Shown: piece after piece, positions 1-9,656 of the stretch
How positions within the stretch are numbered: the first letter of the stretch is position 1
How the letters are laid out: each line of letters begins with the position of its first letter
Assembly (NCBI RefSeq): GCF_000350225.1
Contig: NW_005178584.1
Coordinates: forward strand, 1-22,451
Direction: 5' to 3'
Length of the DNA: 22,451 nt
DNA from: Chondrus crispus
Taxonomy: Eukaryota > Rhodophyta > Florideophyceae > Gigartinales > Gigartinaceae
Translations under genes and position numbers: made by a program
The notes under the pieces: model-generated
Seen by the model: only the letters and a program-made list of their open reading frames with translations
What the model was told of the DNA's origin: nothing
Databases searched by the model: none

Positions 1-260
1 GGCGTGCGGCGTGAAGCGGGGCGGTGGGAGTCTGCGCCGGCAACGTCGGCGCGGCGCAGGCGGCGATTTTGGGTGGCGACAACCGCGGAGAGCGCAAGTC
101 AGTCATCGCGCGGTTCGGGGCTGCGGTGGTGGGCAGCGGGACGCGGGGCGCCGGCGCCGACAACGGCGGCGCGGCGAGGGCAGCAGTGGAGGGCGGCGAC
201 AACGGCGGAGGTCGCAACTCGTTCGTCTTCTTCGGCATGGCGGCGGGAGAGAGGACCTAT
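1..260 (-). repeat. GC-rich dispersed repeat, copy 1
   Basis: This is a very GC-rich stretch built around recurring GACAACSGCGG motifs near 79, 159 and 199. Read on the minus strand it shares a 17-bp exact block, CTCCGCCGTTGTCGCCG (194-210), and looser similarity over about 100 bp with the plus strand at 16240-16385, so it is a dispersed repeat. All reading frames are open because of the composition, and the minus-strand reading is Pro/Ala-rich low complexity. I do not call a gene. It may be the host sequence next to which the neighbouring retroelement landed. The copy probably continues beyond the left edge of the window. Confidence 0.55.
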
Positions 261-261
261 A

Positions 262-270
262 GAAAACCGC
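262..270. repeat. 9-bp border repeat, site 1 (3' side of element A)
   Basis: GAAAACCGC lies just beyond the 3' end of retroelement copy A. The identical 9-mer recurs at 2154-2162 and 3067-3075, each time at an element border. It behaves as a target-site duplication or a fixed target motif. Confidence 0.6.
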
Positions 271-2153
271 TGTGAATTTTTTTATTCAAATGCTAGGGGT
301 ACCGATGCTGTATCACGGGGCAGGCGTCAAGGACTTACACTTGGGCGGGGCTCGATAGGGCCGCGCCGTGATAGGGCATACGGGAAAGGGTGGCAGAGGC
401 CAAACTGGACCAAACAGCGAAACTGATGCGTTGTAGTAGAAGTATCTTGGCGGTCCCGTAAGATGAATATGTCCGGTTGGCAATGCGGTGAGCGAGGTAC
501 TCAAGGACTGCCATCGTGCGAGAGCTGGTCGCGCCGAGAGTATCAAATGCGAGCGGGACAAAGTGCCAGTCGAGTAGAGGGAGTGGGGAGTCAGGCTGGA
601 GGTGAAATGCGTCACGCACTGTACGGGAATGGACGCGAAGCTTGTCCAAATCAGCAGCTTCCGCTGCACCCGCGAGGCCTTTCGCAGCGAGAGACAATGT
701 AGAGCGACAGTAGGGGGAACGAACGGTTACGTCGTACGCAGTGGGGCGGTCCGGGAGAGCGCCCGAAGGAGGCGGGGCGGGCTGGACGGGAATATCGGCG
801 GGGCGATTCGCGGTATTCGGCAAGAGAGAAGGGACCTCAAGGTCGCAGCAGAGACCGGCGGCGCGGAACGCGTGACGAGCGAGTAGGTTGCGTACAGTGT
901 TATGACGGTGAACGACGCCGAAGCCATGACGGCATATTGCAGCATGATCACTGCGAGCGTCCATTGGCTTACAGCAATGCGAACATATGAGAGGCCGAAT
1001 AGAGTCACAGTAGACGGGTGTATCCAGATGCCGGCGTAGCATACAGGACCACACCGCAGAAGGGACTCGAGAAGTGAGTGAGGGGTGGCTGCATAGAAAC
1101 GACGCGGCGCCCGGAGCACGGAGGGAATTGTACCGGGCACGTCGGCGGACAGAGGCGGCACTGTGGTTGCGAGGGAGAGGGTCAAGGTCCCACGCGGTGT
1201 GTTCCCAGTAGAGTCGAGAAGCGGCCCCCTGCATAGCCTGAATTAATGTGTGGTGTACGCGTTCAGGTCTAGACAAAAGGGCCTCTGGTTCAAATGGTCC
1301 GAGGGGAGAATGGGTCCCAAGAATGCCTCGGGTGCGGACTTCAGGGTTCAAGGCCCCTAGTACGTGGACGATATGACGACGGGCCATGCGGCGATAAAAC
1401 GACTCGGAGGGGTTATGTGGGCCCTTCACACGAACAGGTGCCGCCTCAATTAAACTGGCAGCGTAGGACGCATGGATGAATGGTGACAGTGGGGTGAAGC
1501 CGTGTCCACCGAGGCGAAACGGAAGGCCTATTTGTGTATCCATGGATGTGGAAACGGCCACATCATTCAACCGAGAATAAGCAGCGATTCGTTGTTCATC
1601 AAATTTTGTAGCTGCTGGGAGGGAGAGGTGGGGAGGTGTAAGGCGAAAAACATGCTCGACTTTGCATACCGAGCCGGTTACACGGTGAAGGTGAAACCGC
1701 GTACGCGCGTCGGGAATTTCATCAGGGAGGCTGAGGGAGGCATGGCATGATTGAACCTTGTTCATGAGATGTCGGCGCACAAAGGCATCTGTGCCAAGCG
1801 GGGCACCCAGCAAGGCGACACCGCCTTCGCCGCACTCGATGTGATGGGGGAAGATACGGAGCAATTCCGACAACTTTTCTGGCATTACGGTCGGCTAGTA
1901 TGCCCGGCACTTGTTGATATTGACGTGAAATCCGGACTGCGGGCCGTCATCACGAAGAATTCGGAGTGCCTTGATGACTTCCGAGATTGGCCCGACCAGA
2001 GTGCCGTCATCCGCGTACCAGCGGTTCAGGTCGAGACGGCACTCGCGGGTGAGACGACGCAGGAGCGGCTGGATTGCCAGCGAAAATAAGAGCATACTTG
2101 CCAGGTCCCCCTGTTGGGTGCCCTCCTGACTTTTCATCAGAGACCGCGGAGAA
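271..2153 (-). mobile_element. Non-LTR retrotransposon copy A, 5'-truncated
   Basis: On the minus strand the element runs from about 2153 (5' side) to about 271 (3' side). It carries the second half of a reverse transcriptase, a zinc-finger/endonuclease C terminus, a roughly 50-nt 3' UTR and a terminal CATTTGAATAAAA followed by more A residues. The first RT motifs and any N-terminal DNA-binding region are missing, and the coding frame stays open right up to the border 9-mer at 2154-2162. This is the usual outcome of incomplete target-primed reverse transcription. No LTRs flank it. Copy B joins it head to tail with the same 3' UTR pattern. Confidence 0.8.
335..2153 (-). pseudogene. Reverse transcriptase with C-terminal CCHC finger and restriction-like endonuclease, one in-frame stop
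   Basis: The upstream part (2137-1898) contains the RT block TQQGD..LLFSLAIQPLL and the catalytic YADD box, then NINKC. A TAG at 1895-1897 interrupts the frame. The same frame then continues for 516 codons from 1885 to 335. That part holds the LLGAPLG block after the palm (about residues 25-31), an LGGHGF..L....YAASL segment (125-145), the finger C301-x2-C304-x9-H314-x3-C318, RHN (327-329), RPAD (361-364) and DVTV (385-388). The last group matches the PD-(D/E)xK-type restriction-like endonuclease that follows the finger in early-branching, often site-specific non-LTR elements. Apart from the single stop the frame is intact, so decay is recent or the stop could be a sequencing error. Without its 5' part it cannot encode a full element protein. 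Confidence 0.8.
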
Positions 2154-2162
2154 GAAAACCGC
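2154..2162. repeat. 9-bp border repeat, site 2 (A/B junction)
   Basis: This is the second exact copy of GAAAACCGC. It sits between the 5' edge of copy A and the 3' tail of copy B, so one site serves as a border for both elements. Confidence 0.6.
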
Positions 2163-3066
2163 GGTAGGTAATTTTATTCAAATGCAAGGGGGGGCCGATA
2201 CAGTGGCATGCGGGCGGACGTCAAGGAATCACACTTGCGGAGGATAGGATGGAGCCGACCCATGACACGGCATGCGGGCAATTGTCGCCGCGGCGACACT
2301 GGACCAAATCGCAAAGCTGAGACGCTGGGCGAGGCGGGTTTTGGCGATGCCAAAGCTGCAGCCTGAGCGGAGGGCAATTTGGTGCGCAACGTGTTCAAGG
2401 ACAGCAGTAGTACGGGTGCTCCAAGCGCCCAGGGTATCGAAGGCAAGGGGGACGAAATGCCAGTCTAGGGGAGGAAGTGGGTCGTCAGCCTGAAGGTGTA
2501 AAGCAGCACGTAGAATTCGGTCATGGGTGCGGAGTTTTCTTGTATGGGCTCCTTCAGCGGCGCCGGCAATAGACCGAGCAGCTGAGTTCATGTTAGCAGC
2601 GGTGTAGGGATTACAAATCGTGACATCGTATGCTGTAGGGCGGTCTGGGAGGGCGCCAGCCGCTGGAGGGGACGGATGGACAAGAAGGTCAGCAGGGCGG
2701 TGCGCCGTGCCTGGTATGAGAAATGGAACTTCGCGGTCGCACGCGAGGCCGGCTGCCCGAAACGCTTGGCGGGCCAGAGTATTGCGGACAATGTTATGGC
2801 GGTGGGTGGCACCATACCCGTGTTTGCAGTTGGCGGCGTGGTCGCCACGTTTGTCCATCGCGCGACCACAGTGAGAGCATTGTAGGGGGGCCCGTGAATC
2901 GTCGTACACAGGCGTGTCGAGGTGTCGCCGAAGCATAACGGACCACACGGCACTTGAAACTCGCGAGGTCAGAGATGGGTGAGCGCAGAGGAAGGAGGCC
3001 GCACCAGGTGTAATTAGAGAGTTGTAGCGGGCGCGACGGCGTACAGAGGCTGCCGTATGATCGGTT
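2163..3066 (-). mobile_element. Non-LTR retrotransposon copy B, strongly 5'-truncated
   Basis: This second copy lies head to tail with copy A on the minus strand. Homology to A begins at about 3062, just upstream of the zinc finger, and runs to the 3' tail CATTTGAATAAAAT at about 2170-2184. Both 3' UTRs share CTTGACG, a CGG followed by a C run, and the terminal CATTTGAATAAAA. The encoded segments are clearly related but differ at many positions (about 60% identical by eye). The pair is therefore two separate insertions of diverged copies, not a recent tandem duplication. Confidence 0.8.
2229..3066 (-). pseudogene. C-terminal finger/endonuclease fragment of a retrotransposon ORF
   Basis: The frame is open from the border at 3066 to the stop at 2229 with no interruption. 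It begins with AASVRRRARYNSL, matching copy A, then PSLTSRV and MLRRHLDTPVY. The finger CSHC..H..C keeps the same spacing as in A (C-x2-C-x9-H-x3-C), followed by RHN, EVP, RPAD and AYDVT, the presumed endonuclease core, and then LDWHFVPLAFDTLGA. No ATG starts this frame at the 5' edge, so it is a truncated fragment. All putative catalytic residues are conserved between A and B, which supports a shared function in the parent family. Confidence 0.75.
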
Positions 3067-3075
3067 GAAAACCGC
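3067..3075. repeat. 9-bp border repeat, site 3 (5' side of element B)
   Basis: This is the third exact copy of GAAAACCGC, directly at the 5' edge of copy B and 77 bp before the tRNA gene. Confidence 0.6.
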
Positions 3076-3152
3076 TCGACCAGCGATTTATGTACTAGTG
3101 TAATATGATATAAATATGAAATGTCTACAATCCCCGGGCGGAAGTTATTTCC

Positions 3153-3226
3153 GCCGGCTTAGCTCAGTTGGTTAGAGCGCGCCCTTCGTAAGGGTGAGGT
3201 CGCGAGTTCGACTCTCGCATTCGGCT
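3153..3226 (+). tRNA. tRNA-Thr (anticodon CGT)
   Basis: A full cloverleaf can be drawn. The acceptor arm is GCCGGCT paired with ATTCGGC, the D-arm GCTC/GAGC, and the anticodon arm CGCCC/GGGTG with loop TTCGTAA (anticodon CGT at 3187-3189). The variable loop is AGGTC and the T-arm GCGAG/CTCGC with loop TTCGACT. The discriminator is T at 3226. An A-box (TAGCTCAGTTGG) and a B-box-like AGTTCGACTC are present. There is no intron and no encoded CCA. The acceptor arm has one C-T mismatch (third pair from the D-arm side excluded: C3158 opposite T3220), plus wobble pairs in the acceptor and anticodon arms, so slight decay is possible. It lies 77 bp from the retroelement array. Confidence 0.88.
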
Positions 3227-3240
3227 TCTGCTTTTACCAA

Positions 3241-3246
3241 TTTTTT
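3241..3246 (+). terminator. Pol III T-run terminator
   Basis: A run of six T residues lies 15 nt after the tRNA. A shorter TTTT at 3232-3235 comes first and may also terminate. Confidence 0.6.
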
Positions 3247-3833
3247 GCGGGGGCTTTGAATCGATTCTCACATGACCTGAGGAATTGGATATTGTAGTTC
3301 CGACGTATCCAGTGAATAAAATGAGATATTGTTCCACTGTACTACGTGCCTGTCGATGCAACCGTCTATCGGTTAATGTCTATGAGTTCTGCCTGCGACC
3401 ATCTTCGTTGTGGTCCTGCACTTCTTGTTGGCTGTTCCCTTTGTCTATTCTCAACTTTTTGCGCCAACATACCTCCGTCGGAACCTCATGAAACTGATGC
3501 ACCCCCCTCACCTTGACGCCATCCCATGCCTCACTGTCGGCAGTTTTCCCGTTCTATCTCTAGTCTGCCACCAGCTCTCCTCCTTCCCATCTCAGACTCA
3601 ATCCAGTTCCTATCAACCCAATTCCTCCCCACCCTCACATCGTATTCCATTACTATGTACGTATCGCTCGACAGTAGACCTTTTTTTTCAATCTCACGAC
3701 GGAACAAAAATGGCTATCTCAGCGTTTTATTTGTCTGCTACTTGTCTGTTATCATGATTGCAGTGCCCCTCTCTGCGGCTATCCCCGCGAAAGATTGGTT
3801 GCAAAACCTCTTAAACCGACCAACGCCTAGAAT

Positions 3834-3854
3834 TGAGCATGTGCTACATGCTCA
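3834..3854. repeat. Short perfect hairpin
   Basis: TGAGCATGT and ACATGCTCA form a 9-bp perfect inverted repeat with a 3-nt loop (GCT). No flanking gene or T-run gives it a role. Confidence 0.5.
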
Positions 3855-5072
3855 GCCTGCCTCAAGCTGTAGAGAAACCCGATGCCGAACCATACTCCGA
3901 AAATTTCGATTTTTGTTCAGCTCAATCCGCGCTTCTCTACTTTTCCTCACTCTTCCGGCCTTTGCCACAATCCGCTCGTCGCCAAGCAAAGTACCACCCA
4001 TCTAGTCTACTTTCGCTTGCTCTTCTTACTGCTAGAATTGCCGTGCCTTGTTGTCGAAGACGACGAATATGTCGACGTCCCTGCGTCATACTGGTCCGCT
4101 GTGGATGCCATATCTGTAAGAATTGTCTCTACATCCGAAGAACTTCCAAGGTCCTTCTTGTTAGAGCTGCCGGACCTTCCCGAGCTTCCATACTTGCTGC
4201 TGAGGCCGCGCGGTCCTTGTCGCGATGGTGCCATTGTCTGTCTTTACGCCGGGGATCTCGTTTGCTGTGTCCGAGACTTGTGACGATTGATGCATGGGTA
4301 TCCAATCGGATGACGAGGTCAATTGAGGAGCTCTGCAAGAGCTTTCGTTATCTGGCACAGAGCTTTTTTTGTTGTTTTGCGTTGAAGAGGTATTGCGCAC
4401 CAGTGTTCGAGATGAAGATCTTGTGAGATGAGAATGCGAAGGTAGAGGCGGTTTGGTGAGGGGCGGCAATCCCCGCCGAGCTGGTGGGAAAACGGTGCTT
4501 ATAAATTGTGTAGAGTTGCTGTATCCAAAATGAATCTGTAACGCATTTGCGGGCGACGGCGGGGAACCAGCTGTCGGGCGGTGCTGGACAAAGGAATTGC
4601 ATCATGTGGAGGATACCGTGGATGCCCGCGCTCTTGCACTGAGCAAGTGGAGTTTTGAGGAAGCATCGCACGCGTTTCGGTACAGTATGCTGTTGGTCCG
4701 ACAGCGTCCAGTCGAAAAGTGAACTACCTGGTGCAATCCTGCAAGCGCTCAAGGGCTTTGAAAGTATAACAGAGGGGAATGGCTTCTGAGGAACCAGGGG
4801 GGAAGGTCGGTTTCTTGCGTGTCAGGTGAGGATGCGCCACCTTCATCATACTGTATCCATTTCGCTTTCGGAAAACGCGCGACAATGTGGGTACTGTACC
4901 CTTGGCACTGTACCGTTACCGCATATCTTGCAGGGGGTGCGGATGGGTGAAGGGCGGGGAGTGGAGGCGGAAATCAAAAAGCCCATAGATTGGGGAGCGC
5001 TGTGCGTGTGTCTCCACCCACCTCCCGTAGGAAGAGGCCAACAATTGCGCGACCCGCGCGCGAAGGGTGAAA

Positions 5073-5098
5073 AGGGGAGGGGGGGAGGGGGGGGGGGC
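5073..5098 (+). repeat. G-rich tract
   Basis: An almost pure G tract is broken by single A residues (runs of 4, 7 and 11 G). It could form a quadruplex on the plus strand. It raises proline runs in antisense frames, which explains spurious open frames nearby. Confidence 0.7.
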
Positions 5099-7453
5099 GC
5101 ATCCGTGGGGGGTGAAGGAAGACTGGTCAATCTCCTTGGACAAAAGTGCGAGTACCGTAGGATGGCTTGAGTACCAGTGTCTCGCACGGTCCCAGCAATT
5201 TGTCGCGCAGCGATGCGTTCCTGTTGAGGTGGGGTCTCTGTAAGGCAGTCCATCAAATTTAATCAGAAAATGAACTCACCGCCAATTGTGATCTCAACAA
5301 GGCTCGCTTGGAAATACGCCACCCCTGCCCATTCCAACCACGCCTCAACGATTCTCTCTCTAGGAAAAAGAGGAATTGGCTTGCCTTTGTTGCATGCGTT
5401 TAGATATCCGTCTAAACTATTTGCTCTTCACTTTGCTGAATTCAACCCAGGAACGGCAGACTGATCGTCGCGCACGGCGCATCACGCTAAACATCCGCCT
5501 CGCTGATGTTCCACGCAGTTTGTCGACAAATGCAGTCGCCGGAATAACCTGCATGATGCCAAAACCACATGAGACTACATTTCTGAACACTCCCTTTCCC
5601 CTTGAGCCACATTCGTCCGCCTGTCCCACTCTTTGCCATCAATAATCTATGCCCAACCCAGGCCCGACAACCACTCAGTTCTCACACAAAACCTGCCTCC
5701 ACGAATTAACGCCTGCCCCTTCGTACAGTACACTACTACTGTACTGCCCATATCGCTGTATGACAAAACTGTCTGTCTTGGAAGCCTGAAAATCCCCCGC
5801 CCACTGCGCTGAAACTGTCCTCATGATTTCCATTTTCACCAATTTCGTGCTGCCGACAGTACAATACTGCATCGAAAAGAAAAACCTTCAGGGGAAACTC
5901 ATGACTCACTTGATAGACATTAACGCTGCACGGGAGAAGAATATAGGAAGTGCCTATAAATTACCCTTGAAGAGTACGCTACAAGTTGCTGCATCCAGGC
6001 CCGGAGGGATCCGCATTTCCGGAACAGGCTAAATTCTGTTTTTGAAAACATATTAAAAATCAGGCTATCTCTCATGATGTAAAGTATCAGGTGGCGGAAG
6101 TCGCCGTTGCCTTCCGCAATGTTTTATAAATTTCCGTAGAAAACCTTCACGTTGCTGCATCTCTGCCTTCTCTCGATCTACTTTATAAACAACAAGACGC
6201 CAGACTTAAACCTTCTGCTACAAACATCGTCCCAATACAACAGGAATGGCACCCTGTACCTTCATTCAGCGCCCCATGTTTGTGGCACGCTAGATATTAC
6301 GGCGGTGGACAAGTTTCGGAGCTGTCTGTCTGTACGACTTCGCTCAGTTGACATTTTCTATGCCAGTTGACAGTCTGCGACTGGCTCTCAATCCGCCTCT
6401 CTCTCCCTTCCTCCCCCAATTGTCAAGTTTTCGACAAGCCTCACATCACCCCATTTTTCTCAAAGGGAGATTCTCTTTTCTCTCGGGATCACTGTTTGAC
6501 GGTGTGCCATTCTCGTAAGGACCCCAGTCCCCTGCCCCTCCCGGTAATGCCCCAGGACATCTCACTGCCAAAGTTTTTAATGCAAGCTGGCTGTAGTTTG
6601 GCATGGAGAGCAGTTTGTGTACGTGCCAGGCCACACCATCATCAAACACAAATATAGATGCCGTACATGACTCTTTAATTAAACTCAGACTCATCGCACG
6701 GCATGCTCCTGGCGATGTTTTGTACAAGTCTTACCCTTACTCTTGGCGAATGCCCCCATATGTTCTTCTGCTATTCCTTTTAGCAATAATATCTACCCTC
6801 ACGGAGACGTCCTACAGAACAGTACCCCCAACAAACTATTAAGAAACTACTATCTGAAATCCAATTAATACAAATAAAGAAAACTGCTGTGTGGGCCACA
6901 GTTGTTGACCTTCAAGAATTGTGGCGATTGACCCATACATGCATTGCGAGCAAATTATGTTCATGATTCTGTTGAATTCTTTCTCAGCGCACATTGCAAA
7001 AGCGCTCTTGAGACATTTCAAGGCTTACTTCACGATTGCGTTTATGCCGCAGAGGGGAAGAAGTATACTCAGCTGGGGCACATCTGTTGTTCCAAGCACA
7101 TGGCTGATGCGTGTCAAAGTCCTTCCGCTCTTGTATTGCTGCGCAGTCTCCACTCTCACTCGATGGGTTAGTGATAGGTCCTGGAGGTCCCTGCCCTACC
7201 TGTAGTTGCCGACCCAGTTGCCCGTTCATAAAAACTCCTACAGGGTTGTTTGTCAATCAATACTGTTTGTGAGTTTGTCCTCGTACGCCAACAACTATTC
7301 TATGCATCAAAATTGTCTTTGGTTGGGAAAGGCTTCATTGCCTTATGGAGGCGCCATCTATTTTGGGCAGGGTATATTTTATGGAAAGCGTCGTGTCGCA
7401 CCATGTTGGGGTTGGGCAATGTTGCCATCGCAGAGAAAGGGACCGGGGTGAAG

Positions 7454-7454
<1 letters not shown>

Positions 7455-7484
<30 letters not shown>
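7455..7484 (+). repeat. Uninterrupted 30-G homopolymer
   Basis: Thirty consecutive G residues lie in otherwise ordinary sequence. Such runs are strongly quadruplex-prone and slip in replication and sequencing, so the true length is uncertain. Antisense frames over it give artificial polyproline. Confidence 0.9.
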
Positions 7485-7485
<1 letters not shown>

Positions 7486-8795
7486 CTCCCGCTGGAGAGG
7501 CCCAAGCCCAAGTGAGTCTGTGGGATGGCCAATACACACCAACTCTGGCGCCTATTGCTTGTTTCCTTTCAGAGAGGTGGCGATTACAAACTGCAGCTTG
7601 GGAGCCTCCTCGAATCCACAGGTGTTCCATGACTTCAGCGCCCTGTATCAATAGGACGAAGCGGTACAGCGCACAATCATTGCATCACAAGCGCACCAAT
7701 GTAATGGCTGAGAGAATATTTCCCTGTAGCTTTCTCTGTACGGGATCAACCTTTCTATTAAACGAAGTTTTGTGACGAGGGCATAGAGTTTGTCTACAGA
7801 AATTGGCCCAAGCTTTCGGAGATGACGGCCACGGCAGCAACCGCTCACCATCGTACATGGAGGACAGCGCTTATTTGGCGCTGACATGAGCGCCGAGTTG
7901 CCGTACTCCCAACGTAGAATAAAATCTATTGTGCCCGACCAATGCACAAAATATTTTCTTCGAAATAAATTGGACAACTGCAACCGTAGAAGGATGTCAG
8001 GGTGATGTCATACTGAACAATTTCTATTTCACATTGCTGTTGCTGAGCATTCTTTATATCAACTTTATGATCTTGTTACAAACCGCCGATGGTGAGGTAC
8101 GAGGGCAGCTTCGTGTCCCTGTCTTTTCTGTGGCTCACATTGAGTGCGTGAAGGTGTGGCGGAGGCGTTCCAGAGTACTAAAGGCAGATGAAAACTGCAC
8201 CTAGACTGCATATCACTATTGTCGTGCCCTAGAGCAATTTCAGTTCGACAGGGAAGCTCCACTTGCACAAGAATAAACAGCTTTCCACTTTTTGTCTCGC
8301 CGCAAACCAGCCAGATTTTCCATCCCGGACGCATGTCGATCACACTCCACAGCCGTGCACATGCTAGAAATGTAAACTGACGCAAGAAACCTTCTCACCT
8401 CTGATTTGCAATATAGCTACAACAAGTATGTACAGTATACAGAAGAGGGTATCCTAGACATCTGTCGATATGAGATAGCATTCGCAACAATAGTCATTGA
8501 ATAAAGCATATACATATGTAGATAGATGCAGCCGTGACCCCTTGCGTACAGTATTAGTAGGCGTGACAAAGCTCCAATATCGCGCCATGAGAAGTTCTGC
8601 CGTTTAACAGCAAGCGATTCATCTTTGCCACCCTACGGTATCATACGCACTTGTGCAAAATACGAATTCGAAGGCACCGGATGAAATGGCACATTTGACA
8701 ATTGCGAAAACCAAACAGCAGAGCGCAGGTTTGGCTTTTTGTGGCTGTTTACTCGATGATGTGGGCTGACTATGATCTGTGAGAGTAAGACGCCT

Positions 8796-8825
8796 AGCCG
8801 TCGTCGACTCAAGGAGACGACGGCT
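8796..8825. repeat. Perfect 10-bp stem hairpin
   Basis: AGCCGTCGTC pairs perfectly with GACGACGGCT across a 10-nt loop. No T-run follows directly and no gene is adjacent, so the role is unknown. Confidence 0.6.
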
Positions 8826-9512
8826 GGACCTTTTAGTCAAGTCTGTCACATAGCATTACAGGGCCACTGTGTAAGCACAGTGGTCTCTATTCCTGATGAC
8901 ACTGACTTCACTTTCTTTTGAAGCCCTGTGGATAGTTGTTGTTGGTATCAACAACAAATTAGTAAGTTTCAACAGTGTCCAATTCAGAAGGAAGGCCTGA
9001 CACTGGCCACGTACATGCGATGCGGTCCACGCAACTTCGTACCGTGCCCGTGCCCTCGTAGAAAAGTACTTTATTTTCACCGCAACTCCCAGTGCCCTCG
9101 ACGCTCTAAAAATCAAATGTTTACCGTCCGCGCCACTTTTATGGGGTGCCAGACTTCGTCGCATCCACAATTACATGAAATCGGTGCAGTCTCTACGAAC
9201 CGGATGTTTACCTCTGACATAGCTTGGTGCAGTAATGGAATACCACATAGATACAAAGTAATAGTTCACGTGTACATATGTCAACGATCAAACCTGTCTC
9301 AAGTTCGGGAGCCTCTCAAGTTCCGGTGTTGTTATAAAAAATCGATCTTTTTCTTTCATAACAGCTCTCGACAGAAGGTTTTTTAAAAACATGGAGACTC
9401 TTTGTCTGCAAGGATCAGCAGCATATCAAGTCTTGAGAATTGCCCTTTCATGACATAAACAATATACAAGACCAAGATTTGGCATTGTCTACTGTACAAA
9501 CAAAAGCTGGCA

Positions 9513-9519
9513 TATATAA
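9513..9519 (+). promoter_or_regulatory. TATA-like box
   Basis: TATATAA lies 33 bp before the ATG of a 36-codon frame. Nothing else supports transcription here. Confidence 0.3.
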
Positions 9520-9545
9520 GGTGCCTGCTTTTCACCCAGCAATCC

Positions 9546-9656
9546 ATGGGACGCGCAGAAACGCGTGATTACTTTCACGATTGCGTCCTACCCTTCCTTG
9601 AATGTAAGCTGATTTTTGTTGTACTTTTGTTACAAGGAGATCCCAAACATCTCTAA
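9546..9656 (+). CDS. Possible 36-residue small ORF (doubtful)
   Basis: An ATG-started frame of 36 codons lies just downstream of the TATATAA box. The second half is hydrophobic (KLIFVVLLLQ) and would suit a membrane segment. A GTAAGC donor-like sequence at about 9603 could mean this is instead the first exon of a split gene. The first 45 nt also contain nested inverted repeats (GGACGC/GCGTCC and CGTGA/TCACG). I do not recognise it, and its length is well within chance. Confidence 0.2.
   Translation: MGRAETRDYFHDCVLPFLECKLIFVVLLLQGDPKHL

Noticed and set aside
4007..4234. A Ser/Lys-rich 75-codon minus-strand ORF with an ATG and an upstream in-frame stop
   Set aside because: Low complexity and short, with no promoter or splice signals; it could be real, but nothing supports it.
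3833..4426. A 197-codon plus-strand frame, rich in Arg, Cys and Ser
   Set aside because: No domain, odd composition, and competing frames of similar quality on the minus strand.
4348..4752. A 134-codon minus-strand frame with protein-like segments
   Set aside because: It has no ATG at its start and no recognisable motif; at best an old coding relic.
7300..7654. Polyglycine/polyproline frames on both strands
   Set aside because: They are produced by the 30-G homopolymer.
8928..9386. A 152-codon plus-strand frame
   Set aside because: No motif or low-entropy domain features, and its composition follows the local bases; probably chance.
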